Positions 24,901 to 35,965 of a stretch of DNA of 64,000 nucleotides are shown one piece after another. The DNA comes from Whalleya microplaca. Its lineage: Eukaryota; Ascomycota; Sordariomycetes; Xylariales; Xylariaceae. Positions within the stretch are counted from its first letter, which is position 1. Every line of letters starts with the position of its first letter. The position numbers and the translations under genes were made by a program. The notes under the pieces were generated by a model. The model was not told the DNA's origin. It was given only the letters and a program-made list of their open reading frames with translations, and searched no databases. The stretch is from the NCBI GenBank assembly GCA_022497155.1, contig MU385751.1:310001-374000 (forward strand), given 5' to 3'.

Positions 24901-27900
24901 TCCTCCTGGACAACATTCGTATACGCTCTGTATTTGCCGCTGCCCGGGAGCCTATTCAAGGGTCCTACAGAACGCATGCCCGTGCATATATAAGCAATGC
25001 TGTCGTCGTCTTCTTCCTCATCGGTAGCGCGTATGGAGTGCACAAACAAGCCCGGCACTTGCAAGAAGTTGTCTATAACTAGTGGGTCGGCAATGTTGTC
25101 GCCCGGCGCCCTGACCACACTGTCTAGCTCCTGCACCGGGATCGCGATGTCTCCTGCGCCTTCAGGCCCCTTGCCAACCAAGTAGCGCAGGCCTCGGTAC
25201 GCTGACGAGTACTTAGCCATTTTCGCAAACACCTTGTACACCATGGCGCCGCGCAAGCCTTCCGTGTCGGGGTCGCTCTCCAAGAGACTAGAGGTGCGGG
25301 CCCACTTGTCTCCCTCATCCTTTTCATCGATCATACTGCTACTACTATGCAAGGAGACGATTCCCGTAGCGTGCGAGGCAGTTTTTCCATTTCTATTACT
25401 AGAGCATACTTCAAAATCCCACACTCTCTTTTTGCTTCATCAGGGTCAGTGTGACATAGCGCTGCCTGTCTAAACCTAAAGGCGCTTTGATCTCCAGATA
25501 CTCAACTACAATTTCTGGGCTCATCGTTTCGGCCTCGGCGCCCAGTAGCAAGAATACAGCGCGCGAAGCCAGCTCCAGGTACATTGCTGCGGGACATATT
25601 GGGGATCCCACTACCTTGTGGCCCTTGACTAGGCCCTGATAGCGCCTGTTACTGACTTCGACTTTGAAAACGGATCTGTCTACTCCTTGGCTCTGGGTCC
25701 TATCTCGCGATATATATGGTAATTCGCTAATGTTATTTAAGCAATGAGGACATAGACCTGGATGCACTGGGTCCTGTTCGTATGTTCTCGTTCCCCTGTC
25801 ACCAGAGAGACTGTGATATTCCAACCAGTGCCTATGCTTTTCGAACTGATAGGGCGGCACTGCCACAGGTGCATAGCTTGCTTGCTGACATCGATGAAAT
25901 GGCCAGAACTTCACATTCAGCTGGCCAGTCTTCCACAGAGTGACCGTCGCGTCGGCAAGGGAGCGTATAGGGTCCTTTTCATGGATGGCAATGAATGTGT
26001 GCTGAGTTTGAGCCTGCGATTGTGGTAGAGCATTCCTCGCCATAGTAACGATCGGGCCGCCGACACCGGCTTCCAGGAAGGTACACTGTCCCAGACGGTT
26101 TACAATGCGTGAAATAGCTTGCGCAAAGTACACGGGTTCACGAGTGTTGTGGGCAATCACGTTTGAGCCAGGACCGGTCCAGTGCTCTCCTTGGCATGAT
26201 TCGAAAGGCAGGGTTGGGTCCTGAAGTGGGTAGACGGTTAGCATTTACTTGGTCATTAAATCAGGGGAGATCAGAGGAAGAGGTTAGCCAACGAACGCTC
26301 TTGATACTACATGGCGTATACTTCAACACTAACCTGGAATCTGATTGAGGCCGACAACCTGGCGCTATCATCGATTATTGAATCAGCCATGGCGGAGTGG
26401 TACGCGTGCATCCCCCTGAGTACCTTGAAGCGTAGCCTCTCGCCATTGGATTTCCTGTCGTTCAGATACGATTCTAGTAACCCAATGTCAATCGTGCTCC
26501 CCGCCACAACGTAGTTATTGGGCCCGTTATAACACGCGATTTCGAGCTTGGCCTCTGTGTGCTTCTTGTGAAATGGGTCTAAGTGATTGCCCGGCGTCAT
26601 GTGCCTCTCGGCCAAGTCAGCTTCTATAGCTACCATTGACCCGGTATCATCACCCCAGAACTCCTCGATAATGGATGCGCGGCCTATTCAAACCTAAGTA
26701 TTTCATAATAACTTTTATAACAATGCCATCTGGTAATTTCAAGTCTTACTACATTCAGTCAGCGTTCTAGTTAGCGTCACAAATTCTACGCGGAATGCTT
26801 CTCCAACATGAAGTGAATAAGATCATATGAAAACTTCGTACCCAGTTATAAGCCTCATGCCAGCTTCTAGAGTCATGGCGCCGGAGACCGTTAGTGCCGC
26901 CCACTCACCGAACGAATGACCGCAGATCGCATCGAGTCTCACGCCTGAATCAATCCACGACATGCCGCACGAGTACTGAATAGAAAACATAGCCGCATGG
27001 CGGAAAGCGAGGTCGCTGTCACCCTGGACCCCCTGAAGAATGGTTGGGAACAGGCTGGGGAGGCCAAATGACTGTACCATCTCGTCGCACTGGCGCAGGT
27101 GCGTCTGAAACAGCACAGAGTTCTCATAAAAGACCTTGACGGTACAGTGATACCATTTTGTCCACTAAAGAGCAATACAATGGGTTTAGGCTTCTGATTA
27201 GTAATAGTGTGGGTCTCGAAATTGGAGAGCTGGGCTCGCAGCTGATTTACTGTGATGATCAAGACATTCAGCGGTTGTTCTAATATAAGAGCCTCGGCAA
27301 TATAAAGTTGGAATTTCTTACCAGATGTGGCCGTCGTGCAAAATACTTGCTGCATTTGACAGTTCTGCCTTCTTGCCAGAGCGAAAGCGAGCTGAGCCAG
27401 GTTGAGAGAAGACGAAGCACTATCGATCTGGGTTTTCAGTTTGCTACAATAAGTAGAAAGGCTGGCCCATGAAGAGGCAGAAATGAAAAAAGGCCATGAA
27501 GAGATGGACAAATTGGATAGTATCGCCTCCATAGAGTGAGGCGATGATGAAGACTCTGGTGGTGGAGGAGCAACAATAGCAGCAGCATTGTTGCCAGAAG
27601 CACCGAAGCTATTCACCAGTGCCAAACGCAAATCATCTCTCCACTCTATCAGAGACTTTGATATAGCCATTCGATCGGTCTCAAGGGCCTGAATATTTGA
27701 GTTTAACTTCTGGAAGTGAGCCTGTGGAGGTATCATGCCGTGCTTGATCATGAGCAGGACCTTCATCAGCGAGACTACGCCTGAAGCCCCTTCGGAATGT
27801 CCTAGGTTAGCTTTCACGGAGCCAATATGCAAGACAGAACGCCTATTCTTCCCGCCCAGAACCTGCCGAATCCCCTCTGTCTCGACAGGGTCACCGCTGC

Positions 27901-30283
27901 GCGTACCTGTACCGTGGGCCTCGACGTATGACACATCTTCCGGCCTAACTCCAGCGCGAGCCAACACGTCTTTATATAGTGCTGTTTGGCTCTCTAGGAC
28001 TGGGTTGGTGATACTCGTACTATTGATATTTTGGTTATTTCCAGTAGATACCAAAACACCCTGAATGCTATCCCGATCGCTCAACGCCTTGTCCAATCTT
28101 TTCAATACCACGACACCGACAGCCTCCCCCCGACAGTATCCATCAGCCCGCGCGTCAAACGTCTTACACGCGCCCGTATTATTGAGGAACCCGCCGGCGC
28201 GCAGGGCATCGAATAATGCGGTGTTGGTTATTAGGTTAACGCCGCCCGCGACTGCGCGGGTGCACTCGCCGACCTGGATAGCACGACAAGCTTGGTGAAT
28301 AGCGACCATGGCCGACGAGCAGGCCGTATCAATGGTCTGTGACGGGCCCGTCCACCCAAAGTAGTGGCTCAGCCGTCCTGCTACGAACGAGCGGAGCATG
28401 CCAAAGCCCGTATACGGTGAAGGCGGGTGACAGCATAGGTTCAGATGGTAGTCGGGCGCGTTCATACCAACAAAGCAGCCCGTAATTTGACTATTTTCAG
28501 TTACTTCGTGGGTTTCTGCTTGGGGCTGGCCATCGCCGAAGCAGCCAGTGGACTCGAGCGCATGGTATGTGGTTTCGAGCAACACGCGCTGATGAGGATC
28601 CAGTGCTGCTGATTCGCGCTTGGATTTCTTAAAAAACTGGTGGTCGAACGAGTCGATATCTGACAAGAAGTTCCCCCACATCTTGTCTTTGCCAATTGCA
28701 TCAGGGAAACGCTTCACGTCGATCGCGCGTTCCATACTGTTGCCTGCCTGGATCGCCTCCCAGAGGTCATCTAGAGTGTCACCGGCGGCTGTCCGGCAGG
28801 CCATACCTACTACTGCCACTGCATGCTCAGGGTAGTTGTTGAAGTTTGGAGTGGCTGGTTTCTGCTTTCCTCGTCTCCGCGGTGTGATATCCTTGAGCAT
28901 CGGATGCCGCAGCGGCTCGTTAGCCTCAAGCTCCACAGCCCGTACTACAGCTGCGTGGTCAATTCCAAGGCTTGCGATGTGGTTCCAAGCCTCAAAGGCC
29001 TCCTCTTTCGTCAGATCCGCAATGCCCCTGGCTTCCATTCCCCTAGTTATCATCCGTGTCGCTGCCTTGCTCTGAGCCATCATGCCCACGCCACGCCAGC
29101 TGCTCCATAAGATCGACGTACTGTTATCGCCTTTGCATCTTCTCTGCGCTGCAAGTCCATCTAGGAACGCGTTCGCAGGCGCGTATGACAGCTGGCCTGA
29201 GAACCCGACCAGTTGTCCGACTGACGACATGAGAACGAAGAAGTCCAGTGTACCAGGTGGAAATAGTGCATCGAGATTCAGAGCACCCACGACTTTGGGT
29301 GCTAGCACAGAAGCGATATCAGACGGCGCACAATGCTTTAGCGTGTGATAGCCTGCAATACCAGCTGCATGGACGACCCCCTTGATAGGTGGTATGGTTA
29401 ACTTGTCAACGGATTGGCTCAATACGGCGGCTGCGTCGGGCGTACTGAGGTCAATAGCTAGCACGTGAACTGTAGCACCCAGGGACTTGAGCCTGGAGAT
29501 ACGTGAGACGAGCTTGTCGGTATTCTCATCTTTTTCTTTGTTGTCTGAAATCGGCGGTATGCCTCTGCGGGATACAAGTACGATGTTACGGGCGCCGCGC
29601 TCGCCCATCCAAGTCGCGATTTCTATACCCATTCCCCCCGTCCCACCGGTAATTAAGTACGTGCTCTTCGAATTGAGCCGAAGCTCTTTTCTTTCACTAG
29701 GCTGGCCCTGGTAGGGCTGCAATGAAGCCGTCTGCGCCACGCCCTTGCAGACCTTGACGACGTCGAAGCCCTGTACGTGGCTGATAGCGGATAGCGGAAA
29801 GCAGCCCTGATCCTCCTCAAATAATCCGCCAAACACCTCCACGATTTCCATTTTCAACACTCGTGCCACACCATGAAGAGGGGCGTAACTGAGATCGCCG
29901 ATGCCAAAGTCTTTAGAAATGAGACAGAACAACTTCGAAGTTTGGTTCTGGCTATTCTGGCTGTAGTCGTATAGCACTTGCGCGGCTGCTATCAAACTGG
30001 TGCACGACCTAGTGACGGCGTTGTAGACGCCATTCTTAGTCCTCGCCACATCTGGGATATGGACAACAATCGTTCCAGGCGTCAACAGGCGGCCAATCTC
30101 CATGACATCGCTTGTAACCTCTGTCACATAGCCCTCGTGGGCGAGTTGTCCCTGGTATGCATTCAGACTTTGGTCACAACCTTCGTAGCCAACTAAAAAC
30201 ACCACTTTATTAAAAGGAAGCGGCTCCCTCGACAATGCGGCGGCCTGCCAGCCGACCCGATGAATTAGTCCGGAGATGTTCAT
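21927..30283 (-). CDS. Chimeric iterative polyketide synthase KR-KS-AT-PT-ACP-ACP-CMeT-TE, disrupted (possible pseudogene)
   Basis: Proposed exons 30283-26842, 26683-26334, 26220-22035 and 21971-21927. Domains: ketoreductase (residues about 1-470) with TGGTGGMG at 212-219, Ser353/354 and Tyr367/Asn371, of 6-MSA-synthase type; ketosynthase (485-920) with Cys655 in DTACSS, His790 in EAHGTGT and His829 in NLGHSEG; acyltransferase with GHSFGE; product template with GHKVVG and DNFLQVPG; two carrier domains with GVDSL and GADSL; C-methyltransferase with LEIGAGTGGTT; thioesterase with GGYSIGG. No starter SAT domain is present. Four lesions: a one-base loss in a T run near 27133, a one-base phase error at the first intron (26841/26684), a one-base gain in an A run near 25425, and TGA at 22926-22928 where WAWE is expected. 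Catalytic residues are otherwise kept. The product is unknown. It is divergent from the SDR gene. Confidence 0.9.
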
Positions 30284-31695
30284 GATTAGCTTATTTATTC
30301 CTACTTGATAGAGTGTATCTTGAGTTCAGCTTTCTCTGAGAGGAGAAGCCACCTGCTCATATACATGTCTATCACACAATACCTAGTACTGTACCTAGTA
30401 ACAGAACCTTGAGTCTTATTCGCAACATCGCTAACTCAAATATGCAAGAAGGTGGCAACACTGCATCCAACCAACACCAATGATCCGAACCCGTAGCCTT
30501 TTGTGCTCTGAAATGGGCTAGACTTATTTAGATGATGCGATGGTGCATCGGCTCAATGCTGTACCAGGTAGATAGCCCTGTACATGTAAATCCCGCTATA
30601 TGTCTGATGGTACTAAGCACGTACAACCCGGAGCTTACAGATAGTTGTTATGCCTACCTCGACTTTTATTTTCTAATGAGGGGGTTCGTGTCTTGAACTA
30701 CCTAATTAACACCTATAGGAAAAGTTCTGATAAGAAATGATTCACACAATCATCATGAAAGCTATTAGACCCGGAGGGAGCCTTCAAGTGTGACAGTCTC
30801 AGCCAATTATGTCACTAAACGGCAATTACAAATGTAGGTAGTCTTACCTGTTGCTCAGCTGTCTACATATTGCAAATAAGCGGGAACTATGACTGCTCAA
30901 TCCACTCCAAATTGTTTATGTTAACCACCTTTAAGCTGTGTGAGGGTGAATAACCCGACTTATGTCCCAGTTTAAGAGCCATCAAAAGTGTTTATAGGTA
31001 AGGCTTAAGTGAATATTATGATGGGAAAATATATGGCAGTTGACAGATTACAGGGATGTGTGGCTGTGATAATTCATGTGGCTGGGACCCACAAGCTGTG
31101 GCTTATTTATAGGAGGTTCTCCCTCCTTAGACCCTAGTGATGATACTTCCCTAATAACAACTAGGTACCATACTACTCATAACCTGCGGCTATTTCATTA
31201 CTGGCAGTCTGGGAGTAGGCTGGGTTACATAAAACAGATCCAGGTCCTTAATCCATATGTATTAATATACCGCCGTAAAGTCGGATTACAAAATAGCCTG
31301 AGCGCGTTACTACATGTAGGTAAAGGCCCTGTGGTGGTGGTCTGTGCCCTTCACCTTGAAGTCAGAGATTTGTTACCTAGTCACATTCACTCCATCATCC
31401 ACCTACCACCCACAATTCAGCCCCATGAAGAACTACTTTACCTTAATATCATATCTCTCTCAGATTAGAGTTGCTTTACAATACTTGTTTGTGTTCTAAT
31501 TCGTACTGCAACTGACTTTCTCATTCCTGAAAATGATATAGGTACCTATCTACATTGGCCACATAGGAGCATGTTACCACAGCGCCTTACTTATCATTGG
31601 TCTAACCAAATTTTGTCGTTTTTGGTATTTTTGTGACGAATAAAGCATAAGATCCCAATGCAATAGAACTCCCAACAAGACCACTTCATGAAAAG
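30284..31695. promoter_or_regulatory. Divergent PKS/SDR intergenic region with an LTR insertion
   Basis: 1.4 kb between divergently transcribed PKS and dehydrogenase genes, a layout often used for co-regulation. No additional PKS coding text (SAT, KS or DH) is found here, and an in-frame TGA lies 45 bp upstream of the PKS ATG, which supports that start. A family A solo-LTR-like element with a TATA-like box sits in the middle. No specific operator can be named. Confidence 0.45.
31041..31201 (+). mobile_element. Solo-LTR-like element, family A, copy 2
   Basis: It starts TGACAGATTACAGGG and ends near CTATTTCATTAC, flanked by the duplication TGGCAGT (31034-31040 and 31202-31208). Internal CTTATTTATAGGAGG corresponds to the TATA-like box of the other copies. 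It lies in the PKS/SDR intergenic region. Confidence 0.8.
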
Positions 31696-32950
31696 ATGGC
31701 CAACTCAAAGGGAACCATAATCATAACTGGTGCTAGCGGCGGCTTGGGATGCGCGTTGGTATCTAAAATCATCTCAACGGCTGAGTTTGCCGGATATTAC
31801 GGTCTCTACACTGCCCGCGATGCGACGTCCGTCCCTGCACTTCGATCAGCCCTTGCATCCGCGCCATCGACACACTGCTATGACGTTAAATCACTAGATG
31901 TGTCACGGTTAGCCAGCGTTCGAGCTTTCGCTCGTGCTATCAACGCTAGTGTGTCGGCGGGCGAGGCTCCGCCCATCCGGGCACTCATACTGAACGCAGG
32001 CATTAACGACATGGGCAAACAGAGCTTCACCGAGGACGGCTTTGACATGAGCTTTGCCTCAAACTACTTGGGCCATTGGCTACTGACGCTTATGCTCCTA
32101 CAAAGCATCGACCCGGAGAATGGTCGCATTGTTGTTGTTGGGAGCTCTAGTCATAAGTGAGTCCCGTTATTGTGATTCTATGTCCATGTCGGCATGCGCC
32201 TGTGTATTCCCCTCTCAGTTTCCCCGCTTTTCTTTCTGGGCTATCTCTTGGCATCTTGCTTCCGTGCTATTCTTATTAGCCTTAATAATCGCCTGTTGGT
32301 AACCAATGCTCTCATTATCAATGCAGGTGGGTGTCCCGCAGCTAACAAGCTGCTTGGATGTCTATAGTGTCGAGCATCCCATACACAATGTCACTGGTTA
32401 TTACAATGACGAGGAGTGGAAAACCTTCTTCAAAGATGAGAATAGTGTAGACGCTATCGCCAAAGGTACATGGGCCACCGGTACAAGCGCGGGTCCATAT
32501 GTTATGGGTGGCCGACGATACGGCGCGGCTAAGATATGCGCCGCGATGATGGTAAGAGAGCTCCAGAGCCGTCTCGACGCCGACCAATCTCTTAAGGGTA
32601 TCTCCGTCGTTGGCATCGATCCAGGAACTATGAATACCGGTATCGTTCGGCATGGCAACTGGTTCACACGCCTGTTCACCTTTCCGCTCATCATAGGACC
32701 CCTATCGTACCTAATGGGTTTATTCCAGTCCAATCCTGCAATCCGCACTACCACCAAATCAGCCAATGACTTATTAAAGGCCACGTTTGAGGCCGGCCAG
32801 AGGCTACGGGGCGCGTACCTGGACGGTACAGACCTAACGGGCCTATCACGGGAAGCTGCAGATACCACGAAAAGCAAGATGGTCTGGAGGCACAGTGTAA
32901 AGTATACTAATCTAACAGAGCAGGATACTTCACTCATGCAATGGGCATAA
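31696..32950 (+). CDS. Short-chain dehydrogenase/reductase
   Basis: Two exons, 31696-32156 and 32368-32950, joined over a 211-bp intron (donor GTGAGT, CTAAC branch, acceptor CTATAG), give 347 residues. The Rossmann cofactor motif TGASGGLG is at 11-18, the structural NAG at 100-102, and the catalytic YxxxK (YGAAK) at 205-209; GIDPGTMNTGI follows as in oxidoreductases of retinol-dehydrogenase or protochlorophyllide-reductase type. It probably uses NADP(H). A C-terminal hydrophobic segment (LFTFPLIIGPLSYLMGL) may touch membranes. It starts 1.4 kb from, and divergent to, the PKS, so a tailoring ketone or alcohol step on the polyketide is plausible but unproven. The gene is intact. Confidence 0.9.
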
Positions 32951-33771
32951 TGTAATTGCCACGATAGGGGTAGTTGTTAGTTGCTCCTGTTAGTATGGAC
33001 CCCGGGTAAATAGTGCTCCCGGGCGGTCAGTTCATTGAATAGAGACCTTTTTATTTATTATAACACTCATATTCAAGTTCCTTCAGGTTGTATGAACTTT
33101 CATGGGTGTCTTGAGTGGCGCTACTATTCTTGGAAGTTTTTTTATTGAGAGACTTGGCCTTGACCAGAACCATAGGACGAAGCAGGGGATGAGAAGCAAG
33201 AAGGGGTTGATATGACTGAGCTAGGTTGAAAATTTGGGGGCAACTAGATGCTCCTACAACAGAAGACTTTTTCCCGGACTTGAAGAATAATTGTTTTACG
33301 GAGAATATACGCCCATTTATGTGAACCAGGAATGTTGTTACATAATTGAAAGTAGCTCGACTTAGTCGTCTTCAACTGTGCATATTAGGAAAGATGCTAC
33401 TTCATTCACCTTTATAGGCTATAAAATGTGGTTATTAATATTTCCCTAATAGACTATGACCTCGACCGCATTGCTTACGGAAGCACAAAATTAGGAGGGT
33501 GCCAAGAATAATACGAAGAAAGCATTATATAAACACTAATCAATATCTTTTCCGATTACCCTTCAAGTTGAAGGCTTCAACTGTTTAGCACTCTGTGAGA
33601 CGAGCTCATTCTGACTAAGCTTTCAGGTTGCATCGGCCCCTCTATTCTTACACAACCCTCAGCGTCTCTATTGTATTGGTCCTCATCCCCATTCCCTCAG
33701 CGCACACTCTTTCCAACAAACTTCCGCTCCGGACGCAATGTCACACCTCCTTCTCTATTGAGCAAGGCATC
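32951..33771. other. Intergenic, no gene seen
   Basis: 0.8 kb downstream of the dehydrogenase. The last 144 bp are open in frame with the next gene but contain no ATG in that frame, so they are treated as 5' leader. Confidence 0.5.
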
Positions 33772-34548
33772 ATGAACCATGCCAGACCCCCTCAGAAGAT
33801 TCGGAAGCCGCGGCTACCGCTTCTCGATGGTCAGCAGCCCAGTAAAGAAGTCGTACGATGCCTTCTGAACATGGCAGCATACTCAGATAAAGCGGCGATA
33901 GAAGCTTACGTGGGACCCATAGCATACAACGAGTTAGGAGGTGGGAGCCTAAATCTACTTCTCAAAGCCATTGATCCTGAAACTGGAGATTCGGCCCTTC
34001 ATCGCGCTGCCGCTGCGGATAATATCGGTGCTGTGAGTGCCATGGCCGCTGCCTTCGGGCCCCAGCTAGACCAGCGCCCAGCAGACGAGCGCCTTAAGTG
34101 GGTTCTAATCACGCATCAGAACCACGCCGGTGACACAGCTCTGCACGTCGCTGCACGGGCGGGCAGCAGGAGATCTGCCACAATGATATATCGCTGGTTC
34201 CACGGCGATGGATTCGAAGATCTCGAGAACGCGAGTCGGGGCCCCGATTCTGACTGGCCCTCAGCTGAGAACTGGGACTGGCACGGTCTCAATGGCGAGA
34301 ACAAGCCTGCCCTCGTCTTTATTTGCATGAAGAATAAGGCTGGACGCGATGCCGTTGCCGAGGCGCATCAAAACGGTCATGCAGACTTGGCACAATGGCT
34401 CGAGGAGCTGGCAGCCCAGCTAGATGTCGATCATGAAAGAACTGATGCCGCCGCCATGCGGCAAAATGAAATTCTGGACCTGCAAATGCACTGGTGTCTC
34501 GATGATGATGATGATGCTGGTACCATGGGCGTGGAAGACCTGCATTGA
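33772..34548 (+). CDS. Ankyrin-repeat-like protein
   Basis: Single exon from the first in-frame ATG at 33772, 258 residues. Two degenerate ankyrin units are seen: GDSALHRAAAADNIGAVSAM near residue 80 and GDTALHVAARAGSRRSATMI near residue 120, each with the conserved ALH and AA helix core, and a further weak unit (GRDAVAEAHQNGHADLAQWL) near residue 205. The tail is acidic (DDDDDA). No other domain. It is probably an intracellular protein-interaction module; the partner is unknown. It is convergent with the metalloprotease gene, 185 bp away. Confidence 0.78.
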   Translation: MNHARPPQKIRKPRLPLLDGQQPSKEVVRCLLNMAAYSDKAAIEAYVGPIAYNELGGGSLNLLLKAIDPETGDSALHRAAAADNIGAVSAMAAAFGPQLDQRPADERLKWVLITHQNHAGDTALHVAARAGSRRSATMIYRWFHGDGFEDLENASRGPDSDWPSAENWDWHGLNGENKPALVFICMKNKAGRDAVAEAHQNGHADLAQWLEELAAQLDVDHERTDAAAMRQNEILDLQMHWCLDDDDDAGTMGVEDLH

Positions 34549-34733
34549 TGAGATAAGGCTTTCTTGTAATCAAGTAGAATTTTAATAATTGGTTACTCTA
34601 TTTCCGCATCCACTATCCAATACATCGTTCGACGAAATAAACCTTGCCACCTGTGTTGCTATCATTCCTTCAAACCAAAGCACCACTCATAGCCCTAAAC
34701 AAGTATACCTACTATTCATATCTAGCCGTAGAA

Positions 34734-35965
34734 CTACCCCTGGGTGGTCCACCCAGCATAGAACTCAATGGGGTTCTGACCGTCCACGTCCCAATTAACG
34801 GTATAGTCGTACGCCGCAGCTGCAAGAGCATAGGACTCTGGGTTGTCCACAGCATTGGCGTACTCCAACCCTATAATCTGTTCGAAGCCGGGTCGGTTAT
34901 CAAAAATCTCGTAAACCTCGCCTACAGCCGACATTGTCACATCATTACCCAAAACCAGATGGAAAAGTTCGTGGAATAACGTTATAGACGTTGGTAGGAC
35001 TTCCTTCAGCGTCTGTGCTCCATTGGGTACTTGGTTGCTGGTGACTAGATCCCGGGCAATAGGGTTAGGAGCCACGTCCCGGCGGCGAATGATCGTTGCC
35101 CCTTCAAAATTGTTAGTTGCGCCAAAGCTCATCGGGCAAAGCGTGATGGTGCTGGTTGCAGTCTTATGCTGAGTTGCTGCTAAAGATCCCATTCGGCGCA
35201 AGCTGCAAAAGCCTCCATTGGCTCCACTGGCGTAAAAGCGGTCGAAAAAGTACTCTCGATGCATATAGCTCCAATACTAGTCACACATTATCAATTAATT
35301 CTAGTTGGGAGTCATATGATTCACATACTGGGTAGATCTGGTTTAAAGGTCTCTCAGCTTCCGTCGATTCAGTCAACTGTTTGGTGAGATAGTCCTGCAC
35401 AGAGTTGATTAAGACGGTATTGCCATTGTTGTCTTTGTATTCTTCCTGGTCGTAGTTCCATGCCGAATCACTCATACTCCGTCTCAACAGCCACGTATGG
35501 TAACAAAAGAGCCAAGGCGGCAAGTTGCTTCTACCTCCATCGATGGCACCATCGTTTTGAATCCAGTCCGATACCCCGTTATATTTGTCTAGCATTCCAT
35601 CCTAACGTTAGTATTTCTGATACTCTGGTAATTATTCAAGATAAATTTGAAAGCTACTTGCTTGATATTGCGTCTAGTTCAGCCTCAGGCAGCGAGCCAG
35701 TTGTCGTTTTGAAAAAGGAATCCAGAAGCCGCCTGGCTTCAACCACACCGTTTCGGTAGTCAGCCACAAGCCGAACGCCCACTAGTCCTAAATCAAGAGA
35801 TTCCTGAAGGAGATTTTGCATATTATTTCGACCTATATAACCACAGCCTCCCTGGTTATTAGAGTCTAGGTCAATGTCGAAAAGCGAGTCGATGTCCAGT
35901 GCAGTCTGGGCTAAGCTATGCAAAGCCAGGTGAAGGGTCGCTGTTACCAACAAAAAGGACTTCAT
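34734..35965 (-). CDS. Secreted HExxH zinc metalloprotease (deuterolysin-like fold)
   Basis: Signal peptide MKSFLLVTATLHLALHSLAQ at the ATG 35965. Proposed exons are 35965-35658, 35601-35329 and 35276-34734. The 52-bp second intron (donor GTATGT) is in phase and removes an otherwise apparent frame break. The zinc motif FHELFHLVLGN lies in exon 3 with downstream NPESYALAAAAYDYT, the pattern of fungal secreted metalloproteases related to M35. LLRRSMSDSAWNYDQEEY in exon 2 is also typical. The first splice does not close: exon 1 ends AA before GTAGCT (phase 2), while exon 2 after CTAACGTTAG needs phase 0. Either one base is lost, or an unusual splice is used, or the gene is weakly damaged. It probably digests proteins outside the cell. 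Confidence 0.78.

Noticed and set aside
35277..35328. Apparent frameshift plus stop in the metalloprotease
   Set aside because: A 52-bp intron with GTATGT donor and CTAG acceptor removes both and keeps phase, so it is splicing and not damage.
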